Source: Nocardioides turkmenicus
GTDB lineage: Bacteria > Actinomycetota > Actinomycetes > Propionibacteriales > Nocardioidaceae
Reading direction: 5' to 3'
Assembly: GCF_011045035.1 (NCBI RefSeq)
Contig: NZ_JAALAA010000023.1
Coordinates: forward strand, 1 to 64,000
DNA length: 64,000 nt
Under the pieces are notes generated by a model. The model made no database searches, was not told where the DNA came from, and saw only the letters and a program-made list of their open reading frames with translations. A program made the position numbers and the translations under genes. Every line of letters begins with the position of its first letter. Position 1 is the stretch's first letter. Shown here piece after piece: positions 33,528 through 41,419 of this stretch.

Positions 33528-33896
33528 TGGAGCTGCGGGGAATCGAACCCCGGTCCTCGAGCGCCGTGCCAGGTCTTCTCCGGGTGCAGTCTGTGGGTGG
33601 CGTTCTCTCATCCCCGGGGCTCGACACAGACACGTCCCCGACAGGCTCATCCGACTAGTTGTCCCTCATGCCCCGTCGGCATGTGCATGAGGTGAGTCTC
33701 CTAGATGACGCCTGGATCCGAGCCGGAGACGGATACTCGGTCAGACGCTTCGATCACCGCAATCAGGCGGCGAGAGCGAAGGAACTGCGCTTAGCGTTGG
33801 CAGTTATTGGTTTCCAGCGATCGTTTACGAGATGACGCTGGCTCCTCGACCCGCTTCCCCTGGGAGCAACGTCCCAAGTCGAAACCGATCAGCCCC
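33528..33896 (-). ncRNA. ssrA: transfer-messenger RNA (tmRNA)
   Basis: The minus strand starts GGGGCTGATCGGTTTCGACT (33896 down) and ends with a T-arm GGTTCGATTCC and acceptor CAGCTCCA at 33535-33528. The first and last seven bases pair as the tRNA-like acceptor. The tag frame is at 33801-33763: ANAKRSSFALAA followed by TGA, with the C-terminal ALAA degron recognised by ClpXP. The bases after the discriminator A are CTC, so the CCA end is not encoded. It rescues stalled ribosomes with SmpB, whose gene lies 0.8 kb upstream on the same strand. Confidence 0.95.
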
Positions 33897-33990
33897 TTTT
33901 GAGTTTTCAACGCCTGCGAAGCAAGCAACGGGATAACACTACAGTCCCCCGTCGACATTCCCCACTCGGTTTATCCCCCGCGACATCGAG

Positions 33991-34021
33991 GGTAGAATGG
34001 TAGAAGGACAGGATGGTAGAA
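33991..34021 (+). promoter_or_regulatory. GGTAGAA direct repeats before vapBC
   Basis: GGTAGAA occurs at 33991, 33999 and 34015, with ATGGTAGAA repeated 16 bases apart. They lie 11 to 41 bases before the vapB ATG. They may be the VapB or VapBC autoregulatory operator; this is inference. Confidence 0.45.
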
Positions 34022-34031
34022 AGGTGTAAGC

Positions 34032-34304
34032 ATGAGCCTCAACATCAAGAGCGACCGGGTCCACGCGCTGGCCCGCGAGGCTGCACGCGTCACCGGCAAG
34101 ACTCAGACCGGAGCCATCGAGGAGGCATTGGTGACACTCCTGCAGAAGTACGGGAACGACCCCGCGGAAACGGAGCGCGAGCGACGTATCGCCCGGATGC
34201 TCGAGATCGGTGATCGCTGGGCTCATCGACCGGACATCGGCTTCTCCGACGCCGTGGCCGAGATCGAGGATCTCTACGACCCGGCGACGGGACTGCCCTC
34301 TTGA
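34032..34304 (+). CDS. vapB: VapB-type antitoxin
   Basis: A 90-residue protein. The N-terminal SLNIKSDRVHALAREAARVTG and TGAIEEALVTLL fit the Rv0623/PSK-type ribbon-helix-helix antitoxin domain, and the C-terminal part (residues about 45-90) would wrap the toxin. The ATG has an AAGG site nearby. Its stop overlaps the TTG start of the PIN toxin gene, the usual coupling for VapBC. Together they form a type II toxin-antitoxin pair. Confidence 0.9.
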   Translation: MSLNIKSDRVHALAREAARVTGKTQTGAIEEALVTLLQKYGNDPAETERERRIARMLEIGDRWAHRPDIGFSDAVAEIEDLYDPATGLPS

Positions 34305-34711
34305 TCATCGACTCCTCAGCGCTCGTCGCCGTGCTTCGCGGCGAACCCGACCGGAAGCTCTACATCGAGAAGCTGGCCGACGGCGGGCGGATGTCCGTGG
34401 CCAACTGGGTGGAGGCCTCGATCGTCGCCGAGAGCCGTGGAGCCGTGGCCGACCTCGACGCGCTCGTGTCAGAGAGCTCGATCGAGCTGGTGCCGGTCTC
34501 GGTCGAGCAGGCGCGTGCGGCGCGCTCGGCCTACCGGCGCTTCGGCAGGGGTCGCGGCTCCAGGGCCCAGCTCAACTTCGGAGACTGCTTCGCGTACGCG
34601 TTGGCGATCACTGAGGACGACGAGCTCCTGTTCAAGGGCGACGACTTCACCCACACCGACGTCGTCTCCGCCCTGCCGACGGCCTCACCCGTCAGCCCTT
34701 CATCCCCTTGA
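34301..34711 (+). CDS. vapC: VapC-type PIN domain ribonuclease toxin
   Basis: A 136-residue PIN domain protein. Acidic active-site residues are Asp4 in MIIDSSALVA, Glu38 in NWVEAS and Asp in LNFGDCFAYALA near residue 95. VapC toxins cleave structured RNAs such as tRNAs; the target here is unknown. The start is TTG 34301, overlapping the vapB stop. Its last 20 bases overlap the 3' end of smpB on the opposite strand, a sign of a tight insertion between smpB and ssrA. Confidence 0.9.
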   Translation: MIIDSSALVAVLRGEPDRKLYIEKLADGGRMSVANWVEASIVAESRGAVADLDALVSESSIELVPVSVEQARAARSAYRRFGRGRGSRAQLNFGDCFAYALAITEDDELLFKGDDFTHTDVVSALPTASPVSPSSP

Positions 34712-35171
34712 GCTTGCGACCGACCTCGACCTCGGCCTCACGCCGGGCCGTACGCTCGGCGATGGTGTTGCGCTTGTCCCACGACTTCTTGCCCTTGGCG
34801 ACGCCGATCTCGACCTTGGCTCGACCGTTGAGGAAGTAGAGGGCGAGCGGGACGACGGTGAGGCCCTTCTCGGCGACCTTGCGCTCGATCTTGTCGATCT
34901 CGGCGCGATGGAGGAGGAGCTTCCGCTTGCGGCGGGCGGCGTGGTTGGTCCAGGTGCCGTTGAGGTATTCGGGGATGTGGATCCCGTGGATCCAGGCCTC
35001 GCCACGGTCGATGTCGACGAAGCCGTCGACCAGGGACGCGCGACCCTCGCGCAGCGACTTCACCTCGGTGCCCTGCAGGACCATGCCGGCCTCGTAGGTG
35101 TCCTCGATGTGGTAGTCGTGCCGCGCCTTCTTGTTCTGCGCGATCATCTTGCGCCCCTGCTCCTTCGCCAT
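34692..35171 (-). CDS. smpB: SsrA-binding protein SmpB
   Basis: A 159-residue tmRNA-binding protein. NKKARHDYHIEDTYEAGMVL, GTEVKSLREGRASLVDGFV and KLLLHRAEID are core SmpB motifs, and the basic C-terminal tail (ARREAEVEVGRKLKGMKG) occupies the mRNA channel. It works with ssrA, located 0.8 kb downstream with vapBC in between. The 3' ends of smpB and vapC overlap by 20 bases. Confidence 0.95.
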   Translation of the reverse strand: MAKEQGRKMIAQNKKARHDYHIEDTYEAGMVLQGTEVKSLREGRASLVDGFVDIDRGEAWIHGIHIPEYLNGTWTNHAARRKRKLLLHRAEIDKIERKVAEKGLTVVPLALYFLNGRAKVEIGVAKGKKSWDKRNTIAERTARREAEVEVGRKLKGMKG

Positions 35172-35235
35172 TCCTCCATTCTCTCAGGCGCAGGGTCATG
35201 ACCGCGAAACGTTTAGGACCGTGCCGGAGAACCGG

Positions 35236-35530
35236 TCACAGACCCAGCAGCGGCATCGGGTCGATGATCTCGCCGTCCCGGAGGATCATGAAGTGCAGAT
35301 GGCACCCGGTGGACCAGCCGGTCGTCCCGGCGAGCCCGATGACGTCGCCTCGGCCGACCGTGTCGTCGACCTCGCTGCGGTAGGCCGAGAGGTGGTTGTA
35401 GACGGCCGTGTAGGAGTGGCCGTTGATGTTGCCGAGGAGCGGTGCAGACGGTTTCCGTACGCGTCGTTCCACTCCTGCGCGATGACCGTGCCCGACTCGG
35501 CGGCGAGGAGCGGACGAGCAGGAGACGATA
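35236..35530 (-). pseudogene. decayed duplicate of the M23 peptidase C-terminal domain
   Basis: The minus strand encodes ARPLLAAESGTVIAQEW...YGNRLH in one frame and LLGNINGHSYTAVYNHLSAY...TTGWSTGCHLHFMILRDG in another, ending LLGL. Both match the last 95 or so residues of the neighbouring intact M23 gene. One base is missing near 35434-35440, and there is no start, signal peptide or coiled coil. It is the remnant of a tandem duplication or of a second M23 gene. The DNA of the two copies is still visibly similar. Confidence 0.85.
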
Positions 35531-35548
35531 CCCCCACGGGCCCCTACG

Positions 35549-36820
35549 TCAACCCAGCAGCGGAGCGGGGTCGACCGGCGTGCCGTCGCGCAGGATCGTG
35601 AAGTGCAGGTGGCAGCCCGTGGACCAGCCGGTGGTCCCGGCATACGCCACGGTCTCCCCGCGTCCGACGTTCCCCGAGCGCCTCGCGTAGCTCGAGATGT
35701 GGTTGTAGACGGCGGTGTAGGAGTGCCCGTTGACCTTGCCGAGGTACAGATGCAGGCGGTTGCCCCACACACTCGAGAACGAGGTCGAGATGATCTGCCC
35801 GGACTCGATGGCGAGCAGCGGCCGGCCGCACGGCGCGTGGTAGTCGGTGCCGTTGTGCAGCGCGACGTAGCCGTAGATCGGGTGCTTGCGGATGCCGTAG
35901 GGCGAGGTGACGTAGGTGTCGGTCACCGGCATCCCGAAGAGCCCGCCGACCGACCCGACGTTGCGCTCGGACCCGGACCCGGCGGAGGCGAGCGCCCGGA
36001 TCTTCGTACGCAGCGCCGACTCCTCAGCCTCGAGCTTGCGCAGCTCGGCGGCGTCGGCGGCTCGGGCCGCCTCGGCGGACCGCTTGGCGGTGGCCGCCTT
36101 CTCGGCCAGGGTGGACAGCTCGGCGGCTGCCGCGGCGGCCTGGTCGCGGACCGCGTCGACCTCGGCGACCAGCTCGCGCGCCTTCTTCTCCTTGGCCGCG
36201 ATCGCGTCGGTGGCCTCCTGCACCTCGGCCTCGCGGACGACGAGCATGGTCTCGGTCGCCTCCATCCGCTGGAGGGTGGCGTCCTGGCCGGCGTTGGCCG
36301 CATCGACGTACGTCTGCTGGCGCATCAGGTCCTCGACGGATCCGCCGGAGAGCAGCGCCGCCGCCTGGGCGAGCCGCGGGTCTCCCCCGGTGAACCGGGT
36401 CAGGATCTCGTCGCGCATCTCCTCACGCTGCGCCTTCACCTCGGCCTGGCCCTCGGCGAGCTGGCGCTTCGCCTCCGCGAGCAGCACCTTCTGCTCGGCG
36501 AGCTCGGCCTCGACCTGGGTATGGGCGGCCTGCACCTCGGCGAGCCGGGTGTTGAGCTCGTTCAGCCGGGTCTGGGCCCGGTCGAGCTTCTTCTGCGCCG
36601 CGGCGTACGTCGCCGATGCCTCCCGCAGACCGGCACTGGAGTGCTCGAGGTTCTCGGCGGCGGCCTTCTGGTCCCGCTCGACCTCACGCTGCTCCTGCTC
36701 GAGCCGGTCCCGCTCGTCCGCGGAGGACGGCAGGGAAGGCGAGAGCAGGACGGTAGCCACCACTGCGCAGCTGAGCGCAGCGGCGAGCCGACCGGCACGG
36801 GGGAAGGCGCGCACGATCAA
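35549..36820 (-). CDS. M23 family peptidase with coiled coil (EnvC/RipC-like)
   Basis: A 423-residue secreted protein. A signal peptide (about 1-33) is followed by a long coiled coil (about 35-270) and a LytM/M23 domain with the zinc ligands in HNGTDY (His, Asp) and CHLHF (His-x-His). Such proteins are cell-wall hydrolases or activators driven by FtsEX, and ftsX and ftsE lie directly upstream on the same strand. It probably cleaves peptidoglycan stems at division. A decayed copy of its C-terminus follows. Confidence 0.92.
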   Translation of the reverse strand: MIVRAFPRAGRLAAALSCAVVATVLLSPSLPSSADERDRLEQEQREVERDQKAAAENLEHSSAGLREASATYAAAQKKLDRAQTRLNELNTRLAEVQAAHTQVEAELAEQKVLLAEAKRQLAEGQAEVKAQREEMRDEILTRFTGGDPRLAQAAALLSGGSVEDLMRQQTYVDAANAGQDATLQRMEATETMLVVREAEVQEATDAIAAKEKKARELVAEVDAVRDQAAAAAAELSTLAEKAATAKRSAEAARAADAAELRKLEAEESALRTKIRALASAGSGSERNVGSVGGLFGMPVTDTYVTSPYGIRKHPIYGYVALHNGTDYHAPCGRPLLAIESGQIISTSFSSVWGNRLHLYLGKVNGHSYTAVYNHISSYARRSGNVGRGETVAYAGTTGWSTGCHLHFTILRDGTPVDPAPLLG

Positions 36821-36869
36821 CCTCAGGTCTGTGGGGAAGTGATTACCGACAGACCGTAGGCGATCCGGA

Positions 36870-37778
36870 TCAGACCTTGATGTATTTCCTCGTGAGCAGG
36901 AGTGTCGGGACGAGCGTGAGCAGGATGCCGAGGATCGCCACGATCGCGAAGGAACTGAAGAACTCCTCCCAGCCGACCCACTGGGTCACCGCGGTGGACG
37001 AGAGCCGCTGCTCGACGCCGAAGTACATCACCGCAGCCAGCGCCACGCCGGACAGCGCGATGCCGACGAGCGCCACCACGAGCGACTCGAGGAGGAACGG
37101 CAGCGCGATGTAGAGGGTCGAGGCACCCACCAGGCGCATGATCCCGATCTCACGACGGCGGGCGAACGCGGCGAGCCGGATGGTGTTGGCGACCAGGAGC
37201 AGCGCCGCGATGACCAGCACGACCGCGCCGACCAGCGCCGCGCTCTGCAGCCCGTCGACGGCGGCGAGGATCGGCCCGGTGACCTCGTGGACGTCACCGA
37301 CGTGGTCGATGCCATCCAGGCCGGCGACCGCCTCGATGATCTCGGCGGAGTGGTGCGGGTCGGTCATCGTGACCCAGTAGGACTCCCACATGTCGTCGGC
37401 CTTGACCACCGGGTCGGGACCACTGACGCCTTCGACGTCGAGAGCCTGCAGCCGCTCGTAGGCCTGCTCCTGGCTCTCCTCCTCGTACTTGTCGACGTAC
37501 TTGTTGTCGTCGAGGGCGTCGGTGATGACCTTCTTCTGGCTGTCGTCGACGGCACCCGCGCACTGCGGGTTGCGGTCGTTGGCGCCGTTGCACATGTAGA
37601 AGGTGATCTGCAGCTCGTCGCCCCAGACCTCCTCGGTCAGCTGGGCCTGCTCCCGCAGCAGCAGGCCGACGCCGGCCAGGGTGAGCGAGACGAGCAGGGT
37701 CAGGGCCACCGCGACGTGCATGGACAGGTTGCGGCGGAGCCCCTGGCGGAGCTCGGTGAATACATAACGCAGCTGCAT
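36870..37778 (-). CDS. ftsX: cell division ABC permease FtsX
   Basis: A 302-residue membrane protein with a short cytoplasmic start (MQLRYVFTELRQGLRRN), a first membrane helix (residues about 22-44), an extracellular domain of about 130 residues, then three helices. The extracellular domain has a Cys pair (MCNGANDRNPQCAG). FtsX transmits FtsE ATPase action to a periplasmic hydrolase, here probably the M23 protein 49 bases downstream. Confidence 0.94.
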   Translation of the reverse strand: MQLRYVFTELRQGLRRNLSMHVAVALTLLVSLTLAGVGLLLREQAQLTEEVWGDELQITFYMCNGANDRNPQCAGAVDDSQKKVITDALDDNKYVDKYEEESQEQAYERLQALDVEGVSGPDPVVKADDMWESYWVTMTDPHHSAEIIEAVAGLDGIDHVGDVHEVTGPILAAVDGLQSAALVGAVVLVIAALLLVANTIRLAAFARRREIGIMRLVGASTLYIALPFLLESLVVALVGIALSGVALAAVMYFGVEQRLSSTAVTQWVGWEEFFSSFAIVAILGILLTLVPTLLLTRKYIKV

Positions 37779-37851
37779 GGCGGGTAGAGGAAACTTTCTC
37801 TAGTCGTAGAGCCTGGTCGGAGGTCGGTGGGTCCTGCTCAGAACTGAAGCC

Positions 37852-38541
37852 TCAGAACTGGGCCCCGTAGCCGCCCTGGACCTGGTCGCGTACGAGGTGG
37901 CCGTGCTCGAGCTCGATGACGCGCTTGCGCATCTGGTCGACCATCTGGACGTCGTGGGTCGCCATCACGATGGTGGTGCCGGACCGGTTGATGCGGTCGA
38001 GCAGACGCATGATGCCGACGGTGTTGCCGGGGTCGAGGTTTCCGGTCGGCTCGTCGGCGATCAGGATCATCGGCCGGTTGATGAACGCACGGGCGACGGC
38101 CACGCGCTGCTGCTCACCACCGGAGAGCTCGTCGGGCATCCGGTCGCCCTTCCCGTCGAGACCGACCAGTTCGAGCGTCTCCGGGACGCGCTGCCGGATC
38201 TCGCGGTTGGAGTGACCGGTCACCTGCATCGCGAAGGCGACGTTCTCGGCGACGGTCTTGTTCGCCAGGAGGCGGAAGTCCTGGAAGATGGTGCCGACCT
38301 GGCGGCGCAGTCGCGGCACCTTCCAGCCGGCGAGCCGGTTGATCTCCTTGCCGGCGACATAGACGCGGCCGGTGGTGGGCCGCTGCTCGCGCAGCATCAG
38401 CTTGAGAGCCGTCGACTTCCCCGAGCCCGACTGGCCCACAAGGAAGACGAACTCCCCCTTCTGGATGTCGATCGAAAGGCTGTTGAGGGCGGGGCGGGCC
38501 TGCCCTGGATAGGCCTTGCTGACCTTCTCGAAGCGGATCAC
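37852..38541 (-). CDS. ftsE: cell division ATP-binding protein FtsE
   Basis: A 229-residue ABC ATPase. Walker A is GQSGSGKST near residue 36, signature LSGGEQQRV near 141, Walker B LIADEPTGNLD near 161, and the switch His is in MATHD. It pairs with FtsX encoded 73 bases downstream. The order prfB, ftsE, ftsX, M23 peptidase, smpB, ssrA is the conserved actinobacterial one, with extra genes inserted. Confidence 0.95.
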   Translation of the reverse strand: MIRFEKVSKAYPGQARPALNSLSIDIQKGEFVFLVGQSGSGKSTALKLMLREQRPTTGRVYVAGKEINRLAGWKVPRLRRQVGTIFQDFRLLANKTVAENVAFAMQVTGHSNREIRQRVPETLELVGLDGKGDRMPDELSGGEQQRVAVARAFINRPMILIADEPTGNLDPGNTVGIMRLLDRINRSGTTIVMATHDVQMVDQMRKRVIELEHGHLVRDQVQGGYGAQF

Positions 38542-38615
38542 CGCACCGAGGGTAGTGCAACGGTGGTGGGCTCAGCACTTCGGCTCTGACATACCTGCCC
38601 CTGTACTCTGAGTTG

Positions 38616-39233
38616 GTGCGCTCTGCAGTCCGGATCCTGATCGGTGCCGTAGTCCTCACCGCGATCGCGGTCGGGGTCGGCGTGCTCACCCTGAAAGACG
38701 ACAAGCCGGAGAAGCCCGAGGTGAAGGGCGACCTGAGCACCGCCGACACCACCACGATGCACGTACGCCGCGGCGCATTCTGCGACCGCGTCCCGACCGA
38801 GGACGCGACCGAGGCCCTCGGCGGCGCCGCCTCCGAGAAGAAGGCCTACGGCGACGGCGACCAGACCGCCATCTCGGGCGAGGTCAACGACGTCGCCCAG
38901 GAGTACGGCTGCATCTGGACCGGGCCGGAGGACTCGGCCACCTCCGCCCGAGCCTGGGTCTTCGCCCCGCCGGTCACCCTCGACTGGGCCACCCAGATGA
39001 CCAAGAGCGTGCCCAAGGGCTGCAAGGCCGCGTCGACCCCTGCGTACGGGAAGCCGTCGGTCTCCCTCACCTGCACCGACGCGAAGAAGCAGCCGAAGGT
39101 GATCTTCCGCGGGCTCTTCGGTGACGCCTGGCTCTCCTGTGAGCTGACCGGCAAGGCCGGCGAGTCGACCGCGACGGTCCAGAAGCGCGCCTCCCGCTGG
39201 TGCCTGGTGACCGCCACCGCAGCCGCCGCCTGA
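38616..39233 (+). CDS. membrane-anchored or exported hypothetical protein (DUF3558-like)
   Basis: A 205-residue protein with one hydrophobic N-terminal segment (IGAVVLTAIAVGVGVLTL, about residues 9-26) and no lipobox cysteine. The exported part contains several cysteines (FCDRV, YGCIW, KGCKA, LTCTD, LSCEL, WCLV) likely to form disulfides, a pattern seen in DUF3558-type proteins. GTG 38616 is chosen. It diverges from ftsE; the function is unknown. Confidence 0.7.
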   Translation: MRSAVRILIGAVVLTAIAVGVGVLTLKDDKPEKPEVKGDLSTADTTTMHVRRGAFCDRVPTEDATEALGGAASEKKAYGDGDQTAISGEVNDVAQEYGCIWTGPEDSATSARAWVFAPPVTLDWATQMTKSVPKGCKAASTPAYGKPSVSLTCTDAKKQPKVIFRGLFGDAWLSCELTGKAGESTATVQKRASRWCLVTATAAAA

Positions 39234-39451
39234 CGACGACCGTCGACCGTCGACCGGAGGTCGGTTCCGGCGCGTCATTTGCGTCCAGCCAAAGTCGAGT
39301 GCTTTAATCGACTTAGTCGCTCGGGCCGGGTAGGCACCTCACCGGGCGGCGCGCGCCGCCGCGGGCACTGAGTCAGAGCAGAGCCGGCTGGCGAGAGCGG
39401 GTGGGGTCCTTAGGGATGGGGATCCCACCCGCGACGCGGGACGCGTCGCAT
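39234..39451. other. 218-base convergent gap with several inverted repeats
   Basis: AAGTCGA/TCGACTT (39292-39314), GGCGGCGCGCGCCGCC (39345-39360) and GCGGGTGGG/CCCACCCGC (39397-39432) are inverted repeats. They probably act as terminators for the genes on both sides. The last overlaps CCCGCG-A-CGCGGG at 39428-39440. Confidence 0.5.
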
Positions 39452-40153
39452 TCAGCACAGCGACGCGAGCCAGGCGAGCACGGTGTCGGCGAACTCCTGT
39501 GGCTGGTTGCGGTGCACGAAGTGGCCGACGTCGAAGTGGACCAGGTCGGCCTGCGGGATCCGGCGGGCGACCTTCTCCAGATCCTCCGGCGGGATGTGGC
39601 TGTTGCCACCGCCGGCCACGATCAGGGTCGGCATCGGCAGCAGCTCGAGCTGCTCCCACATCCAGGGGTCGTACGTCGTCGCCTCGACCAGCAGCGAGGC
39701 GATGCACTCCCAGTCGTGGGGCAACGGCCTGGTCGGGCGCCCCGGGCTCCTGCGCCGGCGCGGGGCGGGCGGGACCACATCCTCGATGACCAGCCGGGAG
39801 ACCAGGTCGGGCCGGTGCATGGCGACCAGCAGTGCCACGTTGCCGCCGGTCGAGTGCCCGACGACCACCGCGCCCGAGATCTCGAGCGCGTCCATCGCCA
39901 CGATGACGTCGTCGGCGATCAGCCGGTGGGAGTAGTCGGAGGCCCAGTCGGAATCTCCGTGACCACGCATGTCGAAGGCGTGCACCCGGTGGTCGGCCGC
40001 GAACGGCGGCACCACCTCCTGCCACCGCTTCGCGCTGCCACCGAGCTCGTGCAAGAGCACCATCGGCACCCCGTCCTCGGGACCGTAGACGTCATAGACG
40101 TACGCCGCGCCGCGGCCCGGGAGTGGAAGCCTGGTGCGCGTCCGCGCAACCAT
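39452..40153 (-). CDS. alpha/beta hydrolase
   Basis: A 233-residue alpha/beta-hydrolase. LLHELGGSAKRW is the oxyanion region, GHSTGG near residue 100 holds the nucleophile Ser, and VGHFVH near residue 212 holds the catalytic His. Start ATG 40153 lies only four bases after the prfB stop, so it is likely co-transcribed with prfB. The substrate is unknown. A longer reading into prfB has no support. Confidence 0.87.
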   Translation of the reverse strand: MVARTRTRLPLPGRGAAYVYDVYGPEDGVPMVLLHELGGSAKRWQEVVPPFAADHRVHAFDMRGHGDSDWASDYSHRLIADDVIVAMDALEISGAVVVGHSTGGNVALLVAMHRPDLVSRLVIEDVVPPAPRRRRSPGRPTRPLPHDWECIASLLVEATTYDPWMWEQLELLPMPTLIVAGGGNSHIPPEDLEKVARRIPQADLVHFDVGHFVHRNQPQEFADTVLAWLASLC

Positions 40154-40157
40154 CAGC

Positions 40158-41276
40158 TCAGTTCTGGTCGGCCTTCTCGGCACCCCGGCGCCAGCGGATG
40201 CCGGCCTCGAGGAACCCGTCGATGTCGCCGTCGAAGACGGCCTGCGGGTTGCCGACCTCGTAGCTCGTACGCAGATCCTTGACGATCTGGTAGGGGTTGA
40301 GGACGTAGTTGCGCATCTGGTCACCCCAGGAGGCGGCGACGTCGCCCTTGAGCTCCTTGAGCTGGGCCTCCTCCTCGGCCTTCTTCAGCGCGAGCAGCTT
40401 GGCCTTGAGGACGATCATCGCAGCAGCCTTGTTCTGCAGCTGCGACTTCTCGTTCTGGCAGGAGACCACGGTGCCGGTGGGGATGTGGGTCAGCCGGACC
40501 GCCGAGTCGGTGGTGTTGACCGACTGGCCGCCGGGGCCCGAGGAGCGGTAGACGTCGACCTTGATGTCGTTCTCGTCGATCTCGATCTCGTCGGTCTGCT
40601 CCAGCACGGGCACGACCTCGACCGCGGCGAAGGAGGTCTGGCGGCGGCCCTGGTTGTCGAACGGGCTGATCCGCACCAGGCGGTGGGTGCCGGCCTCGAC
40701 GGAGAGGGTGCCGTAGGCGTACGGAGCGTGGATCGCGAAGGTGGCGGACTTGAGCCCGGCCTCCTCGGCGTAGGAGGTGTCGAAGACCTCGACCGGGTAC
40801 TTGTTGCGCTCGGCCCAGCGGACGTACATCCGCATGAGCATCTCGGCGAAGTCGGCGGCGTCGACGCCACCGGCGCCGGAGCGGATCGTGACCAGGGCCT
40901 CGCGGGAGTCGTACTCCCCCGAGAGCAGGGTGCGGATCTCCAGGCTCTCCACGGCCTTCTTCACCCGGCCCAGCTCGGCCTCGGACTCGGCGAGCGTGTC
41001 GGCGTCGCCCTCCTCCTGGGCCATCTCGACCATCAGCTCGAGATCCTCGATGCGGCTGCTCAGCTCGGTGAACTTGTTGAGCTCGCCCTGCAGCAGGGAG
41101 AGACGTCCGGTGACCCGGGTGGCGTTGTCCTGATCGTCCCAGAGGTCGGGCGCGGCGACCTGCTCGCCGAGGTCGGCGATCTCCTTGCGCATCGCGTCCA
41201 GGTCCAGCACCTGGCCGATGGTCTGCATCGTTGCCTGGAGCTGCTTGATCTCGGTGTCGAATTCGGGGCCTGCCAC
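40158..41276 (-). CDS. prfB: peptide chain release factor 2
   Basis: A 372-residue class I release factor. The GGQ hydrolysis motif is in SSGPGGQSVNTTDSAVR near residue 248, and the SPF stop-codon recognition tripeptide (RISPFDNQG) near residue 203 identifies RF2 (UGA/UAA). The reading frame is continuous from ATG 41276; the programmed +1 frameshift of many bacterial prfB genes is absent. It is upstream of ftsE/ftsX in gene order. Confidence 0.95.
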   Translation of the reverse strand: MAGPEFDTEIKQLQATMQTIGQVLDLDAMRKEIADLGEQVAAPDLWDDQDNATRVTGRLSLLQGELNKFTELSSRIEDLELMVEMAQEEGDADTLAESEAELGRVKKAVESLEIRTLLSGEYDSREALVTIRSGAGGVDAADFAEMLMRMYVRWAERNKYPVEVFDTSYAEEAGLKSATFAIHAPYAYGTLSVEAGTHRLVRISPFDNQGRRQTSFAAVEVVPVLEQTDEIEIDENDIKVDVYRSSGPGGQSVNTTDSAVRLTHIPTGTVVSCQNEKSQLQNKAAAMIVLKAKLLALKKAEEEAQLKELKGDVAASWGDQMRNYVLNPYQIVKDLRTSYEVGNPQAVFDGDIDGFLEAGIRWRRGAEKADQN

Positions 41277-41334
41277 GTCTTACAGGTTACTTGACCGGTG
41301 GGGCGCCGCCCGATTCGCCGACCCCTCCACACAT

Positions 41335-41372
41335 GCGCTCGCCCTCCGGCAGGGGGACCGGAGGGCGAGCGC
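41335..41372 (-). terminator. hairpin terminator after the NlpC/P60 gene
   Basis: GCGCTCGCCCTCCGG and CCGGAGGGCGAGCGC form a perfect 15-bp stem with an 8-base loop, 48 bases past the NlpC/P60 stop. Confidence 0.8.
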
Positions 41373-41419
41373 CAGGGGGATATGTGGGGGTCAGCCCGTC
41401 GGAACGGGCCCCGAGAACC

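Noticed and set aside
33528..33600. A stand-alone tRNA gene, suggested by the T-arm and acceptor end
   Set aside because: There is no D-arm or anticodon arm nearby; the matching acceptor 5' strand is 360 bases away, as in tmRNA.
40158..41276. Programmed frameshift in prfB
   Set aside because: The gene is one continuous frame from ATG to stop with no internal TGA near the 5' end.
41277..41334. A small gene between prfB and the NlpC/P60 terminator
   Set aside because: No start with a ribosome binding site and no plausible length.
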